From Cohnella phaseoli (GTDB lineage Bacteria > Bacillota > Bacilli > Paenibacillales > Paenibacillaceae): DNA of 64,000 bases. Position 1 is the stretch's first letter, and each line of letters opens with the position of its first letter. The notes under the pieces are model-generated. The model ran no database searches and was not told the DNA's origin. It saw nothing but the letters and a program-made list of their open reading frames with translations. The stretch lies in the NCBI RefSeq assembly GCF_003386235.1, contig NZ_QRDZ01000025.1, positions 1 to 64,000 on the forward strand. The letters run 5' to 3'. This document shows positions 25,736 to 34,667 of this stretch, one piece after another. Both the position numbers and the translations under genes were made by a program.

Positions 25736-28700
25736 TTATTTGTAAATATCAACCGTTTTCTTCTTGGCATTCCAAACTACATTAGCGCCAAGATTTTCTG
25801 AAATATACCGAATTGGCACAAATGTGCGGCCAGTTGGAGATAAAGTGGCAGAACCCATACCGTCAGGCAGTTGCTCGTCTATAACAAGTCTCAAGGTTAC
25901 GCCGCCTTTAGTAATCACAACGGTTCTTGTACCCGCTATCCAGCTCACAGACGCATCCAACGCTGCAGCTACCGCACGGAGCGACATCATTGTCCTGCCC
26001 CCGGCGATATAAGGCGCATCGTCATTATCCATTTGCTCTCCATTTTTCGAAAATACTTGGTCGCCAATTTTGAAGTTGATTTTGTACAAATTGTCCGAAA
26101 CAATCACTCCATGCACGCCTGTTTCATAGGTGTAAAATTCAAAGGTTTTGCCATCTGGCGAAAACTCGCCGCCTAACTGACGATAGGACTGCGTTTTTTC
26201 ATCAAAAATGATGCCGGTGAAGTTAGCTTTCTGCTCGTCGGTCAGATTGAAGTCGGAAACATGAATCGTAACCTTCGTCGGCGTCTTGGTTTTACCAACC
26301 GTCCGGTCGTCTATTTTAATAATGACATCATAGACCTCTTTCAGAAGCGTCTCATTCACCTTATCCGTCATTGCCCATTTATTAATGACATTATCCTTGA
26401 TGATGACCTGGCTTGGCGCAAAAATGATTGTAACCTTGGAGTCCGCTTTAAGTCCCCATTCATTCATCTGTCCGGCGTCAAAGCTTGCTTGATAACGTCC
26501 ATTTGTAATAACCAGCTCGCTTTTACTGCCGATCATTTTACTCAATTGGTTCGCTTCAACAACCGCGCCGACTTTGCCTTCAGCAATTGTAATGCCTGAC
26601 GAAATATCATTCGGTGTGATCAAATCGCTTGATGTCGACGGTACCGATGGTGTTGATGGTGTCGAAGTTGAAGGTTGTGACGACGACGGCCCCGTGTTAC
26701 CGGCGGAGTTCGTAAATACCGCTGTCGCCGTAACGTTATTCTCTGGCATTGTGAACGTCGCCGTTCCGCTGGTTCGGCTGCCACCTGTAAATGTAACGTC
26801 CGGGTTAATGTCCCATCTGACAAATCTCTTTCCGCCAGGGATTGTTGCTGTGATCTGAACCGATTCGCCTGTGTTATAATTGCCGCTTCCTGTTCCGTTG
26901 ACAACCGTCACAGTATAGGAAATGCTGCTTTGTTGCCCTGCCAGCTTGAGATTGCCCCAATTGATGCTGGAGTTATAACCATTCGCATCGGGATCGCTCC
27001 AAGTGACTTGCGGTCTGCTGGCGGCAGGAGGCGGATCATTGATTTGAATATCAAAACCGACAACCCCATTCTCTTCCGGAGCGGTTTCTGCGCGCCATGG
27101 GAGTTTCATTTCCACAAGATAGCCGTAGCTCGTGCGCTCAGCAAAGGAGTAGCCCTCTCCCGAATCTATGCCCCAGCCTTTTGCATCTGTTTTTTGCGAG
27201 GTTCCGCCGTCGGCATCCACACGATACTGGTTGCCCTGCGTTCCGCTGTAGCCTCCCCTGAAGTTGGTTTCGCTTAAAAACACCTCAACGGAATCCCTCT
27301 CCCACGCATTTGCCGAGCTAACATCAACTTCATTGTCGGTGACCTCTACACGGACATACATGTTTTGCTCATCCCACAGAACTTTAACTTTTCCTGTTGC
27401 ATTAGCGTTACCCACTGCTTGTTTGTTCGCGTTGATCACCGGAGCCGTTGCCCAAGCCGGATCGTTCTCACCCAATACAGGCGTGCCATACACAGCGTTT
27501 GCTGTCGGGGGGACGTACACTTCCGGAAGCTCCGTGTTTTCTAAAAATTTTACCGGGTCCAATATGGCCTGGAAAGCCGGTTTGGACTGAAGCTTGTTAT
27601 CAAAGTGCAATGGCGAAGCATCGCCGTTGTTGCCGCCGCGCCAACTGCTCGCATCTTCTCTGCCCCACAGGGTCACACGCTCAATGATATCCGCATTCTG
27701 CTTGTAGAGTTCAAATAGCTGCGCGTATAGAATAGCTTGGATCTTCTTCTCCGCGTCGGTGGCTGTCTTTGTGGTGCCGGCATTTCCTGCCGGAATGTCC
27801 AGCTCAGACACGCTAATCTTAACGCCGAGCGTTCTGTATAGATCAATCGCTGCGGTTACGTTATCGATAAGAGAGCTGCTCTCGCCGGTCCAGTAGTGCG
27901 CCTGCATGCCGATCCCTTCGATAAGCAGACGGTCCTGATCCGTATTCCGTACATCCTCTTTCCAACGGTCATTGTATTTTTTGACCATATTGTAGATTTG
28001 CTGACGATTCAGAGACAAGTGTTCATTAAAATCGTTGTAATACAAAGTAGCGCCCGGATCTGCCAGACGGGTGAATACATACGCGTCGTATAAGTAATCG
28101 TCGCCTTCTTCGCCTACAGATGTATCCGCTCCGTTGGCATAGGCTTGCTTCCATGGAGAATTCGCCCCGCCTGAAACGGCTTCGTTAACAACATCCCAGG
28201 AAATGACTTTGCCTTTGTAATGCCCTGCTACGGTTGTGATATACGCTTCCAGATTAGCTTTCGCTTCCGCGCGGGTGAGCGGTTGGCCGGAAGCGTTTCT
28301 CGTCAGCCAGGTCGGCGACTGGGCATGCCATACCAGTGTATGTCCGTGAACCTTAATCTGGTTAGCGAGTGCCCAATCTACCAATCTGTCAGCATTTGCG
28401 AAGTTATACTCCCCGTTATTATTTACCAGACTCTCCGGCTTCATCGCGTTCTCAGCCGACACCGCATTGTAATGATGCTTATACATTTCGAGAGTTCCGG
28501 CATTATCCAAGGTTACAGGCTCCATGATGTTGCCGAACAGGAAGTCGTCTTGGTAAGCTTCATAGAGCGAAGGCAATCCGCTTTCCCACTCCAGCGGCAC
28601 AATTGGAACAGGCACTCTTAACATCTCCAATTTAACATCGTCAATATAATACTTGAGCTCTGTTTGTCTGGCGGCATTGATAAATCCGATTCTTTTGACA

Positions 28701-29713
28701 ATCTCGTGGTTTTCCGGAACCTCAAAGTCAAACGAAATACTGGTCCATTGCCCGCGTGTCAGATTAAATCTTTGGCTAAATATGCCCCCCCATGAATCGG
28801 AACCGTTTGTCGTCGAATCCACGCGTATTCCTATTGTTGGAGTTCCCGTTGCCGGGCCTGCGGCATAAACCTGCGCAGTAAAGCGATATTTACCTGTAGG
28901 CTGCATACCCGGCGCATTAAGCTTATCGTTGTTGAGGACAACACCGGCGTAGTCTTGCGCAGGCGACGGCGAGTCAACTAAAAGGCTATGTGTGCCGCTA
29001 ACCGCAAATTCGGTAGAGACCGCAACATTCGCAACGTCGCCGTCTTGTAGGAATGTACCTGTATCGTTCTCGAAATCTTCGTTGAACAGTACGGCGTTAT
29101 CCCCATTGCCGGTGTCTTCTATCGTGATGGTAATATCATCGATATAGAAGTCTTTGCCGGCTTCCTGTAATTGAATCTGTAATCTGGCAAAGTTCTTGCC
29201 GTTTCCATTGATGATCTCGTTGATACTTTTAGTCGTAGTTAATTCGAAGCTGTCGCCTGCGGCAACCGCTTTATTGATCAACCACGCATAATATTGTCCT
29301 GTGTCGGTCTTGTCGCCCGTAGCTTGCAGGATGGCGTTACTTGTGGAAACGCCGGCAGGAAGGTGGCCTTTGACCGTAATGGTATATTTCTCATCAAGAT
29401 CGGTAAAGAGCGAACCTTTGATGTCCAATCCGAAGTAGTTCTGCGTTCTTCCGGTCACCAAGAGCGATTTCTTGCCGTTATCGCCGTCTTTAAGGGTAAC
29501 GGTGGGAGAACCGCTGATCTGTAAACCGTCAAACGCGGTAACAACGGTATCGCCAGCTTTACCTTCGATCCCGGTATCCTTCTGCATATCGTATACAACA
29601 GTGATTTGCGGCGCTTGCGTTTCTGAGCTGGCCGCAGCGCCGGTAGGCACTAGCGTAAACAGCATTATCAAGCAACAGAGAAACGCGAGCATTCTGTTGA
29701 TTTGCTTTGACAT
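25736..29713 (-). CDS. Secreted multimodular endo-1,4-beta-xylanase, GH10
   Basis: 1325 aa. Signal peptide 1-28 (LVPTGAAASS). Two CBM22/CBM4-9-type xylan-binding modules (about 35-200 and 205-365, each ending YIDDI/V). GH10 barrel about 375-720 with acid/base Glu511 in WDVVNEAVSG and nucleophile Glu637 in ISVSELDIPAG. CBM9 about 735-925. A lysin-like repeat domain 930-1003 (GGKRFVRWDINP), a Ser/Thr/Pro linker, an unrecognised beta domain 1031-1205, and a C-terminal copper-amine-oxidase-N-like domain 1210-1325 (SLRAVAAALDASVSW; FVPIRYISENLGANVVWN) that may bind the wall. It resembles Paenibacillus XynA1-type enzymes but lacks SLH repeats. Its codon use looks AT-richer than neighbouring genes. 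It ends the xylan operon. Confidence 0.93.
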   Translation of the reverse strand: MSKQINRMLAFLCCLIMLFTLVPTGAAASSETQAPQITVVYDMQKDTGIEGKAGDTVVTAFDGLQISGSPTVTLKDGDNGKKSLLVTGRTQNYFGLDIKGSLFTDLDEKYTITVKGHLPAGVSTSNAILQATGDKTDTGQYYAWLINKAVAAGDSFELTTTKSINEIINGNGKNFARLQIQLQEAGKDFYIDDITITIEDTGNGDNAVLFNEDFENDTGTFLQDGDVANVAVSTEFAVSGTHSLLVDSPSPAQDYAGVVLNNDKLNAPGMQPTGKYRFTAQVYAAGPATGTPTIGIRVDSTTNGSDSWGGIFSQRFNLTRGQWTSISFDFEVPENHEIVKRIGFINAARQTELKYYIDDVKLEMLRVPVPIVPLEWESGLPSLYEAYQDDFLFGNIMEPVTLDNAGTLEMYKHHYNAVSAENAMKPESLVNNNGEYNFANADRLVDWALANQIKVHGHTLVWHAQSPTWLTRNASGQPLTRAEAKANLEAYITTVAGHYKGKVISWDVVNEAVSGGANSPWKQAYANGADTSVGEEGDDYLYDAYVFTRLADPGATLYYNDFNEHLSLNRQQIYNMVKKYNDRWKEDVRNTDQDRLLIEGIGMQAHYWTGESSSLIDNVTAAIDLYRTLGVKISVSELDIPAGNAGTTKTATDAEKKIQAILYAQLFELYKQNADIIERVTLWGREDASSWRGGNNGDASPLHFDNKLQSKPAFQAILDPVKFLENTELPEVYVPPTANAVYGTPVLGENDPAWATAPVINANKQAVGNANATGKVKVLWDEQNMYVRVEVTDNEVDVSSANAWERDSVEVFLSETNFRGGYSGTQGNQYRVDADGGTSQKTDAKGWGIDSGEGYSFAERTSYGYLVEMKLPWRAETAPEENGVVGFDIQINDPPPAASRPQVTWSDPDANGYNSSINWGNLKLAGQQSSISYTVTVVNGTGSGNYNTGESVQITATIPGGKRFVRWDINPDVTFTGGSRTSGTATFTMPENNVTATAVFTNSAGNTGPSSSQPSTSTPSTPSVPSTSSDLITPNDISSGITIAEGKVGAVVEANQLSKMIGSKSELVITNGRYQASFDAGQMNEWGLKADSKVTIIFAPSQVIIKDNVINKWAMTDKVNETLLKEVYDVIIKIDDRTVGKTKTPTKVTIHVSDFNLTDEQKANFTGIIFDEKTQSYRQLGGEFSPDGKTFEFYTYETGVHGVIVSDNLYKINFKIGDQVFSKNGEQMDNDDAPYIAGGRTMMSLRAVAAALDASVSWIAGTRTVVITKGGVTLRLVIDEQLPDGMGSATLSPTGRTFVPIRYISENLGANVVWNAKKKTVDIYK

Positions 29714-29758
29714 TGGTTAAATTCCCCTCCATTTCTAGATCGGGCGCTTACTTTGGCA

Positions 29759-30679
29759 CTACTCTTTCACACTTCCGAGCTGCAATCCCGAAACAAAATG
29801 CCGCTGCAGAAACGGATACACAACCAGAATCGGCACAGACGCAACCATCGTAATGGCGGCCCGGATCGACAACGGCGTAATCATCGTTGCAGTGTCCTTG
29901 GCGGCTGTAGACGACAAGCTCGGATTGGCATTGGAATTCACAGACGAAGACAGCAGCCTCATCAGCTCGTATTGAAGCGTACTCAGCTCCTGCCGGGACG
30001 AGGCGAAAATGAACGTATCAAACCACGTGTTCCATTGACCTACGGCCGTAAACAGCGAGATCGTGGCGATAACCGGCGTACACATCGGCAAAATGATGCT
30101 GAAGAATACCCGGAAGTCGCTTGCGCCGTCTATTTTGGCCGATTCGTTCAAGCTTTCCGGCAGCGTGTGAATATAAGTGCGGACGACAAGCATGTTAAAT
30201 GCGCTGATCAGCCCCGCTCCCGCTCCCGGAAACAGAATGTAAACAAGAAACGTATTCAGCAAGTTCAAATCCTTGATCAAAAAATACGAAGGAATAAGGC
30301 CGGCGCTGAAATACATCGTAAGGATAAAAATCAGCGTGACGGACTTGCGGAACATATACTCCTTACGGCTAATCGTGTACGCCAGCATAGCGGTCAGGAA
30401 GACGCTGACCACCGTTCCGATCACGGTCCGGGCGACCGACACCCAGAATGCGTGGTATACTTTCCCGGTCGCAAACACCGCTTCGTAGTTCTTGAGCGTC
30501 CATTCCCGCGGCCACAAGTAGATGCCGCCGCGCGTCGTATCGAGCCCTGCGTTGAACGAGACTGCCAGCGTGTTGAGGAACGGATATAACGTCACAATCG
30601 CCACGAATATCATGAATAAAAAGTTGAGCGTATGGAACAGGAACGGCTCCGTTTTGAACTTTCTGATGGTCGTTTGCAT
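29759..30679 (-). CDS. Xylo-oligosaccharide ABC permease, LplC/YtcP type
   Basis: 306 aa, six membrane segments (TLNFLFMIFVAIVTLYPFL first), EAA loop LNESAKIDGASDFRVFFSII and the C-terminal FVSGLQLGSVKE typical of the YtcP/LplC group. It follows the LplB-type gene by 12 bp and precedes the xylanase by 45 bp. Together with LplB and the upstream binding protein it resembles importers of aldouronate/xylo-oligosaccharides in Paenibacillus xylan clusters. The ATPase must be supplied from elsewhere. Confidence 0.93.
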   Translation of the reverse strand: MQTTIRKFKTEPFLFHTLNFLFMIFVAIVTLYPFLNTLAVSFNAGLDTTRGGIYLWPREWTLKNYEAVFATGKVYHAFWVSVARTVIGTVVSVFLTAMLAYTISRKEYMFRKSVTLIFILTMYFSAGLIPSYFLIKDLNLLNTFLVYILFPGAGAGLISAFNMLVVRTYIHTLPESLNESAKIDGASDFRVFFSIILPMCTPVIATISLFTAVGQWNTWFDTFIFASSRQELSTLQYELMRLLSSSVNSNANPSLSSTAAKDTATMITPLSIRAAITMVASVPILVVYPFLQRHFVSGLQLGSVKE

Positions 30680-30691
30680 GCGGAGCCCTCC

Positions 30692-31666
30692 TTATATAAG
30701 TCGCTCTTCGCCGAGACGCTTGGCGATTAAATTCGCGCAGTAGAGTAGAATGATGCTGACTACGGTTTTGAATATGCCGGCTGCGACGCCGAGCGAATAG
30801 TTTCCGAGTTTGAGCCCGTACTTCAGAACAAAGATGTCGATCGTCTCTGACCAGTCGAGCACTTGTCCATTGCCAAGGAAATACTGAATGTCAAAACCGC
30901 CGCCGTTCAGAATCCAGCCTACGTTCATAATGAGCAGAATAACGATAATCGGCCTGATGCCAGGCAGCGTGATATTCCATATTTTACGGTAGCGCCCTGC
31001 TCCGTCTACCTCCGCCGCTTCGTACAAGGACGGATCGACGGACGCAATGGCCGCCAAGTAGATGATCGTGTTCCAGCCCACTTCCTTCCAGACGTTGGTC
31101 ATTCCTACGATTCCCCAGAAGTACTTGCCTTCTCCCAGCCACAGAATCGGTTCATTGATGATGTGCAGCTTCACGAGCACGATGTTCACGATGCCGCCTT
31201 CGGTGGATAACGCCATGGAGACGAGACCGGTCACGATAACCCACGACAGAAAATGCGGAAGATACGAGATGGTCTGGATCAACCGCTTAAAGCCCGTTTT
31301 CTTGATTTCGTTAAGCAGCAGCGCCAAGCCGATGGCCGTGACGAATCCGAGAATAAGCGAGATGAAGCTCATCGCGATCGTATTGCGCAGTACCCGGATA
31401 AAACCTTCATCCATGAATAGAAACTTGAATTGATCCAGTCCGACCCATTTCTGTTCAAAGATCGTTGCTCCCGCCATCGGCTTAAAGTTTTGAAACGCCA
31501 TCAGCCAGCCCCAGAGGGGACCATAGGCAAAGAGCAGAACATAAGCCACCATTGGAAAAGACATGATGATCAGCTGTCGCTGACGGACCATCTTCCTCCA
31601 GAACGTTTCGGTCCGCGGAGCGGACCGGGGTGCGACTTCAACCTTGTGAATGCTATGCTGCGGCAT
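30692..31666 (-). CDS. Xylo-oligosaccharide ABC permease, LplB type
   Basis: About 324 aa from ATG 31666 (AGGAGG 8 nt upstream); the frame is open to 31717 without a better site. Membrane segments begin at LIIMSFPMVAYVLLFAYGPL; EAA loop LYEAAEVDGAGRYRKIWNIT; ending LGEERLI. Partner of the LplC-type permease, in the same operon as the binding protein (69 bp downstream of its stop). Confidence 0.93.
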   Translation of the reverse strand: MPQHSIHKVEVAPRSAPRTETFWRKMVRQRQLIIMSFPMVAYVLLFAYGPLWGWLMAFQNFKPMAGATIFEQKWVGLDQFKFLFMDEGFIRVLRNTIAMSFISLILGFVTAIGLALLLNEIKKTGFKRLIQTISYLPHFLSWVIVTGLVSMALSTEGGIVNIVLVKLHIINEPILWLGEGKYFWGIVGMTNVWKEVGWNTIIYLAAIASVDPSLYEAAEVDGAGRYRKIWNITLPGIRPIIVILLIMNVGWILNGGGFDIQYFLGNGQVLDWSETIDIFVLKYGLKLGNYSLGVAAGIFKTVVSIILLYCANLIAKRLGEERLI

Positions 31667-31735
31667 CGCTTCCGCCTCCTGTCTCGAACGAGCGGAAGGC
31701 CGGAACAATCGCTCCAACCTTCCGCCTCCTTCGTC

Positions 31736-33460
31736 TTATTTACTCGTCCAAGTGTCTGCGCGCCATTTGAGTTGTTCGTTAACTCGATCCAAATAAGCTT
31801 GCGTATCCACTTTGCCCATTTGAGCGACATACTCGGCCCATACTTCTTCGAATTTGTCCGGCTGGCTCAAGATCGCCTTCGGCAAGTACTTGAAGTCCAG
31901 ATCCTTCATCTTCTGGTTGGCGACTTTCGCCGGGGAGCCTTCGATGAGATCAATGTTCCATGCCGGATACGACACGCGGTTTTCCGGCGGAGTCGAGAAG
32001 AAGTCGGTCCACGTTTTGAAGCCGTAGGCGCTCAACAACTCTCTGTCGATGTCCTTCAATCCCGAGAAGAATTCGTCCGGCTGGTTACCCGGACCGTCGG
32101 CGTTGCCGTCCGCATAGTTGCCTTCCAATTTAGGCAGGTAGCCCCAGAGCGATTCCGCCTTATACTTCTGCTTCCACGTAACGTCTTCTTGTTGTGTGCG
32201 CATTTCCGGCGTCCGATAGTAGAGTCCGTTGTCGCCGACGAGATAATCGACGCCTTCTTCGCCCCAGTTCAGACGCTTCGACCACTTCTCCGAAAGCATC
32301 GTGTCAATGAACTTGATGATTTTCACCGGATCTTCGGCATTAACCGTGATGCCGAAGCCGTTGCCCAGGTTGATCGGCGGACGGTCCAGATAGTAGTCCC
32401 TCGTGTTCAAGTCGTAGACGAGCGGGAATCCAACATAAGTGCGTTCGACCTTGCCTTGGGAGACGAGCGAATCGTGAGCTTGCCCGAAGTTCCAGCGCTG
32501 GTCGAACATCCCCAGTACGCGGCCGCTCGACAGCTTCGCCAAATACTGATCGTAGTTCTGTGCGAAAGCTTCTTTATCCATCAGCCCTTTGGCATTGATT
32601 TCGTTCAGTTTGTGATAATACGGCTTCGCTGTATCCGTGGCGGAGAATAGCGTCGCAACGTTCGTATTCGGATCGACGAGAACGCCTCCGTCGTTCGGAT
32701 GGCCTGCCAAATGCTGCGGCGCGTTGCGCAGCCCCCAGTCGCGCCAGTCAAAGGCGAGCGAGGAGAACCCGATCGTCGGTTGACCGTCGATCTGAGGATA
32801 CTTGGCCGCATAATCTTCAATCAGCTTGAAGTATTCGTCCAACGTCTGGATTTTCGGATAGCCGTTTTCTTTGAGAATCGCCTTCTGAATATAGAAGGCC
32901 GGTCCCATATAATCCGTCGGCTTGAAGTCGCCCTGATAAACCCCGTAGTTCGGCAGCCAGTAGATGTGGCCGTCTTCCGGGTCCTTCAATTGTTCCCATA
33001 CTGCTCCAAAGTGTTTCTTCAAGTTCGGTGCATTCTGTTCGATCAGGTCTTCCAGCGGAATGACCGCTTTGGCCGCTGTCAGCTTCGGATTTGCCGTAAT
33101 CATATCCGGGTAATCGCCGCCGGCGATCATAACGCCAAGCTTCTGCTCGATATCGCCGACCAGATATTCTTCCTTCAGCGTCACGCCAAGCTGCTCTTTA
33201 ATTTCCTTGTAGATTTTGTTGTCGTCTGTCGGGATCGGCCCCGTAGCAGCCGTAAACAAAGAGATCGTGAACGGCTCGATTTTCGTCTCAGGCGAGTTGG
33301 CTTCGCCCGAGGAAGCGCTTGGGCTCTGCGATGCCGATGCCGATGGCGACGACGAACCGCCCTCATTATTGCCATTCTTGGAGCAACCTGCCGCAACCAT
33401 ACTGAACGTCAAAACCAGCGTGAACAATCCTGAAGCTGCTTTTCTAGTGCGAACCCCCAT
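31736..33460 (-). CDS. Oligosaccharide-binding lipoprotein, LplA type
   Basis: 574 aa, the long (about 550 residue) LplA class. The signal peptide ends in the lipobox SMVAAGCSKN, then a Ser/Gly/Ala linker. Typical features: YKEIKEQLGVTLKEEYLVGD, NLGNGFGITVNAEDPVKIIK and an EWSKRLNWGEEGVDY-like segment. Strong site AAGGAGG. A pair of cre-like boxes lies about 60-90 bp upstream. Next to xylanase and YesM/YesN systems, it probably binds xylo- or aldouronate oligosaccharides. Confidence 0.92.
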   Translation of the reverse strand: MGVRTRKAASGLFTLVLTFSMVAAGCSKNGNNEGGSSSPSASASQSPSASSGEANSPETKIEPFTISLFTAATGPIPTDDNKIYKEIKEQLGVTLKEEYLVGDIEQKLGVMIAGGDYPDMITANPKLTAAKAVIPLEDLIEQNAPNLKKHFGAVWEQLKDPEDGHIYWLPNYGVYQGDFKPTDYMGPAFYIQKAILKENGYPKIQTLDEYFKLIEDYAAKYPQIDGQPTIGFSSLAFDWRDWGLRNAPQHLAGHPNDGGVLVDPNTNVATLFSATDTAKPYYHKLNEINAKGLMDKEAFAQNYDQYLAKLSSGRVLGMFDQRWNFGQAHDSLVSQGKVERTYVGFPLVYDLNTRDYYLDRPPINLGNGFGITVNAEDPVKIIKFIDTMLSEKWSKRLNWGEEGVDYLVGDNGLYYRTPEMRTQQEDVTWKQKYKAESLWGYLPKLEGNYADGNADGPGNQPDEFFSGLKDIDRELLSAYGFKTWTDFFSTPPENRVSYPAWNIDLIEGSPAKVANQKMKDLDFKYLPKAILSQPDKFEEVWAEYVAQMGKVDTQAYLDRVNEQLKWRADTWTSK

Positions 33461-33520
33461 GTTGGATCCTCCTTAGCGGATATGGCGCAAGACGGCGCGC
33501 TTTCGTCTTGCTGTCTCTAA

Positions 33521-33548
33521 TGTTAGCGCTTTCCTGTATACGGTTACA
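33521..33548. promoter_or_regulatory. Two adjacent cre-like boxes upstream of the binding-protein gene
   Basis: TGTTAGCGCTTTCC (33521-33534) and TGTATACGGTTACA (33535-33548, best read on the minus strand) each match 13 of 14 positions of the CcpA consensus TGWNANCGNTNWCA. They abut exactly. Position 60-90 bp before the start fits carbon catabolite repression of the xylan operon. The second could also be an operator of another LacI-family protein. Confidence 0.6.
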
Positions 33549-33574
33549 ATTCACAGATTAAATGTGTACCCCCC

Positions 33575-34666
33575 TCAAAAATCGGTTTCCAGCAGCGGTT
33601 CGCTTCTCCAAACATCGCCTATCAAGGCTCGGTATGCCGCCGGTTTCCTGCCCGTACGCCGTTCGAAATGCTGCAAAAAATGATGATAGTGCGAATACCC
33701 GACCCGCTCTGAAATCGCGTTGATCGGTTCGGCGGTGCCGCGCAGCTTCTCGCACGCCTCGGCAATCCGCAAATCATGCATCCGTTCGAGTATGCTGCAG
33801 CCGAATTTATCCTGATAAGCCTTGCCTAAATAAACGGGATTCAAGTAAAATCGTGCCGCTATGTCTCTGATGGACAGCGGATCGCGATAATGTTCGCAAA
33901 TAAACCTGTCTATCTCTGCCATCGTGTTGCCGGGCCTGCGTTCGCGTAGCGATTGCAGCGCTGCGATCACTTGCTCCGTATACGAGAGAATACGCATTTG
34001 TACGGAGGCCGGCTCGCTATCGGGCTGGGGGCTTAGCAGCAGACCCGGATCGCCGCCGGATTCGCGAATCAGCTTGCTGCATCTGATGGTCAAAGAGCCT
34101 GCGAACAGTTCCACCCATTCGGCCGATCGACTGCCCAGCTCTTGGAACAAGCTGTCGATAACGATCGCTGCCCGTCCTCTGTCCGCATCTTCGATCGCTT
34201 GTAGTACGTCCTTCATCCGCTGCACAGCCAGAGTCGGCAGCGACGCCTCTTCACCGTCGCTGTTCGCCGCACTCCGTAACGTACTGCGGACATCCAGCCG
34301 CATGCGAATCTGGGTCAGCACCTCAGCCGCCTCATCTCCGATAATCGGCTTCAGCAGATAGTGATGAACCCCGAGCTGCATGGCGCGTTTGGCAAACGCA
34401 AATTCACTATAGGCGCTAAGCACGACGAATTCAGCAGGGGCTGCACCCTCCCCTTGCAATTGTCCGATTAATTCCAAGCCATCCAGCTCCGGCATCCGAA
34501 TATCCGTCACGATGACATCCGGCATCAACTCGCGCGCCGTTGCCAGCGCCTCGGCGCCGTTCTCGCATACTCCGCAGATGCGAAAGCCGAGCCCTTCCCA
34601 ATCCACGAACATCTGCAAACCTTCGATCGCCCAAGGCTCGTCATCTACCAGCAGCACCGTATACAC
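33575..34666 (-). CDS. Response regulator with AraC-type output (YesN-like)
   Basis: About 363 aa. GTG 34666 is preferred because GGAGG ends 8 nt before it and it follows the kinase stop by one base; an ATG at 34684 lacks a ribosome site and lies inside the kinase gene. The receiver has VDDE and phosphoacceptor Asp55 in VIVTDIRMPELDG; YLLKPI carries the Lys. C-terminal helix-turn-helix pair: LSIRDIAARFYLNPVYLGKA and INAISERVGYSHYHHFLQHF. One of two regulators flanking a single kinase; closest to the xylan binding-protein gene it probably activates. Confidence 0.92.
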   Translation of the reverse strand: MYTVLLVDDEPWAIEGLQMFVDWEGLGFRICGVCENGAEALATARELMPDVIVTDIRMPELDGLELIGQLQGEGAAPAEFVVLSAYSEFAFAKRAMQLGVHHYLLKPIIGDEAAEVLTQIRMRLDVRSTLRSAANSDGEEASLPTLAVQRMKDVLQAIEDADRGRAAIVIDSLFQELGSRSAEWVELFAGSLTIRCSKLIRESGGDPGLLLSPQPDSEPASVQMRILSYTEQVIAALQSLRERRPGNTMAEIDRFICEHYRDPLSIRDIAARFYLNPVYLGKAYQDKFGCSILERMHDLRIAEACEKLRGTAEPINAISERVGYSHYHHFLQHFERRTGRKPAAYRALIGDVWRSEPLLETDF

Positions 34667-34667
34667 G

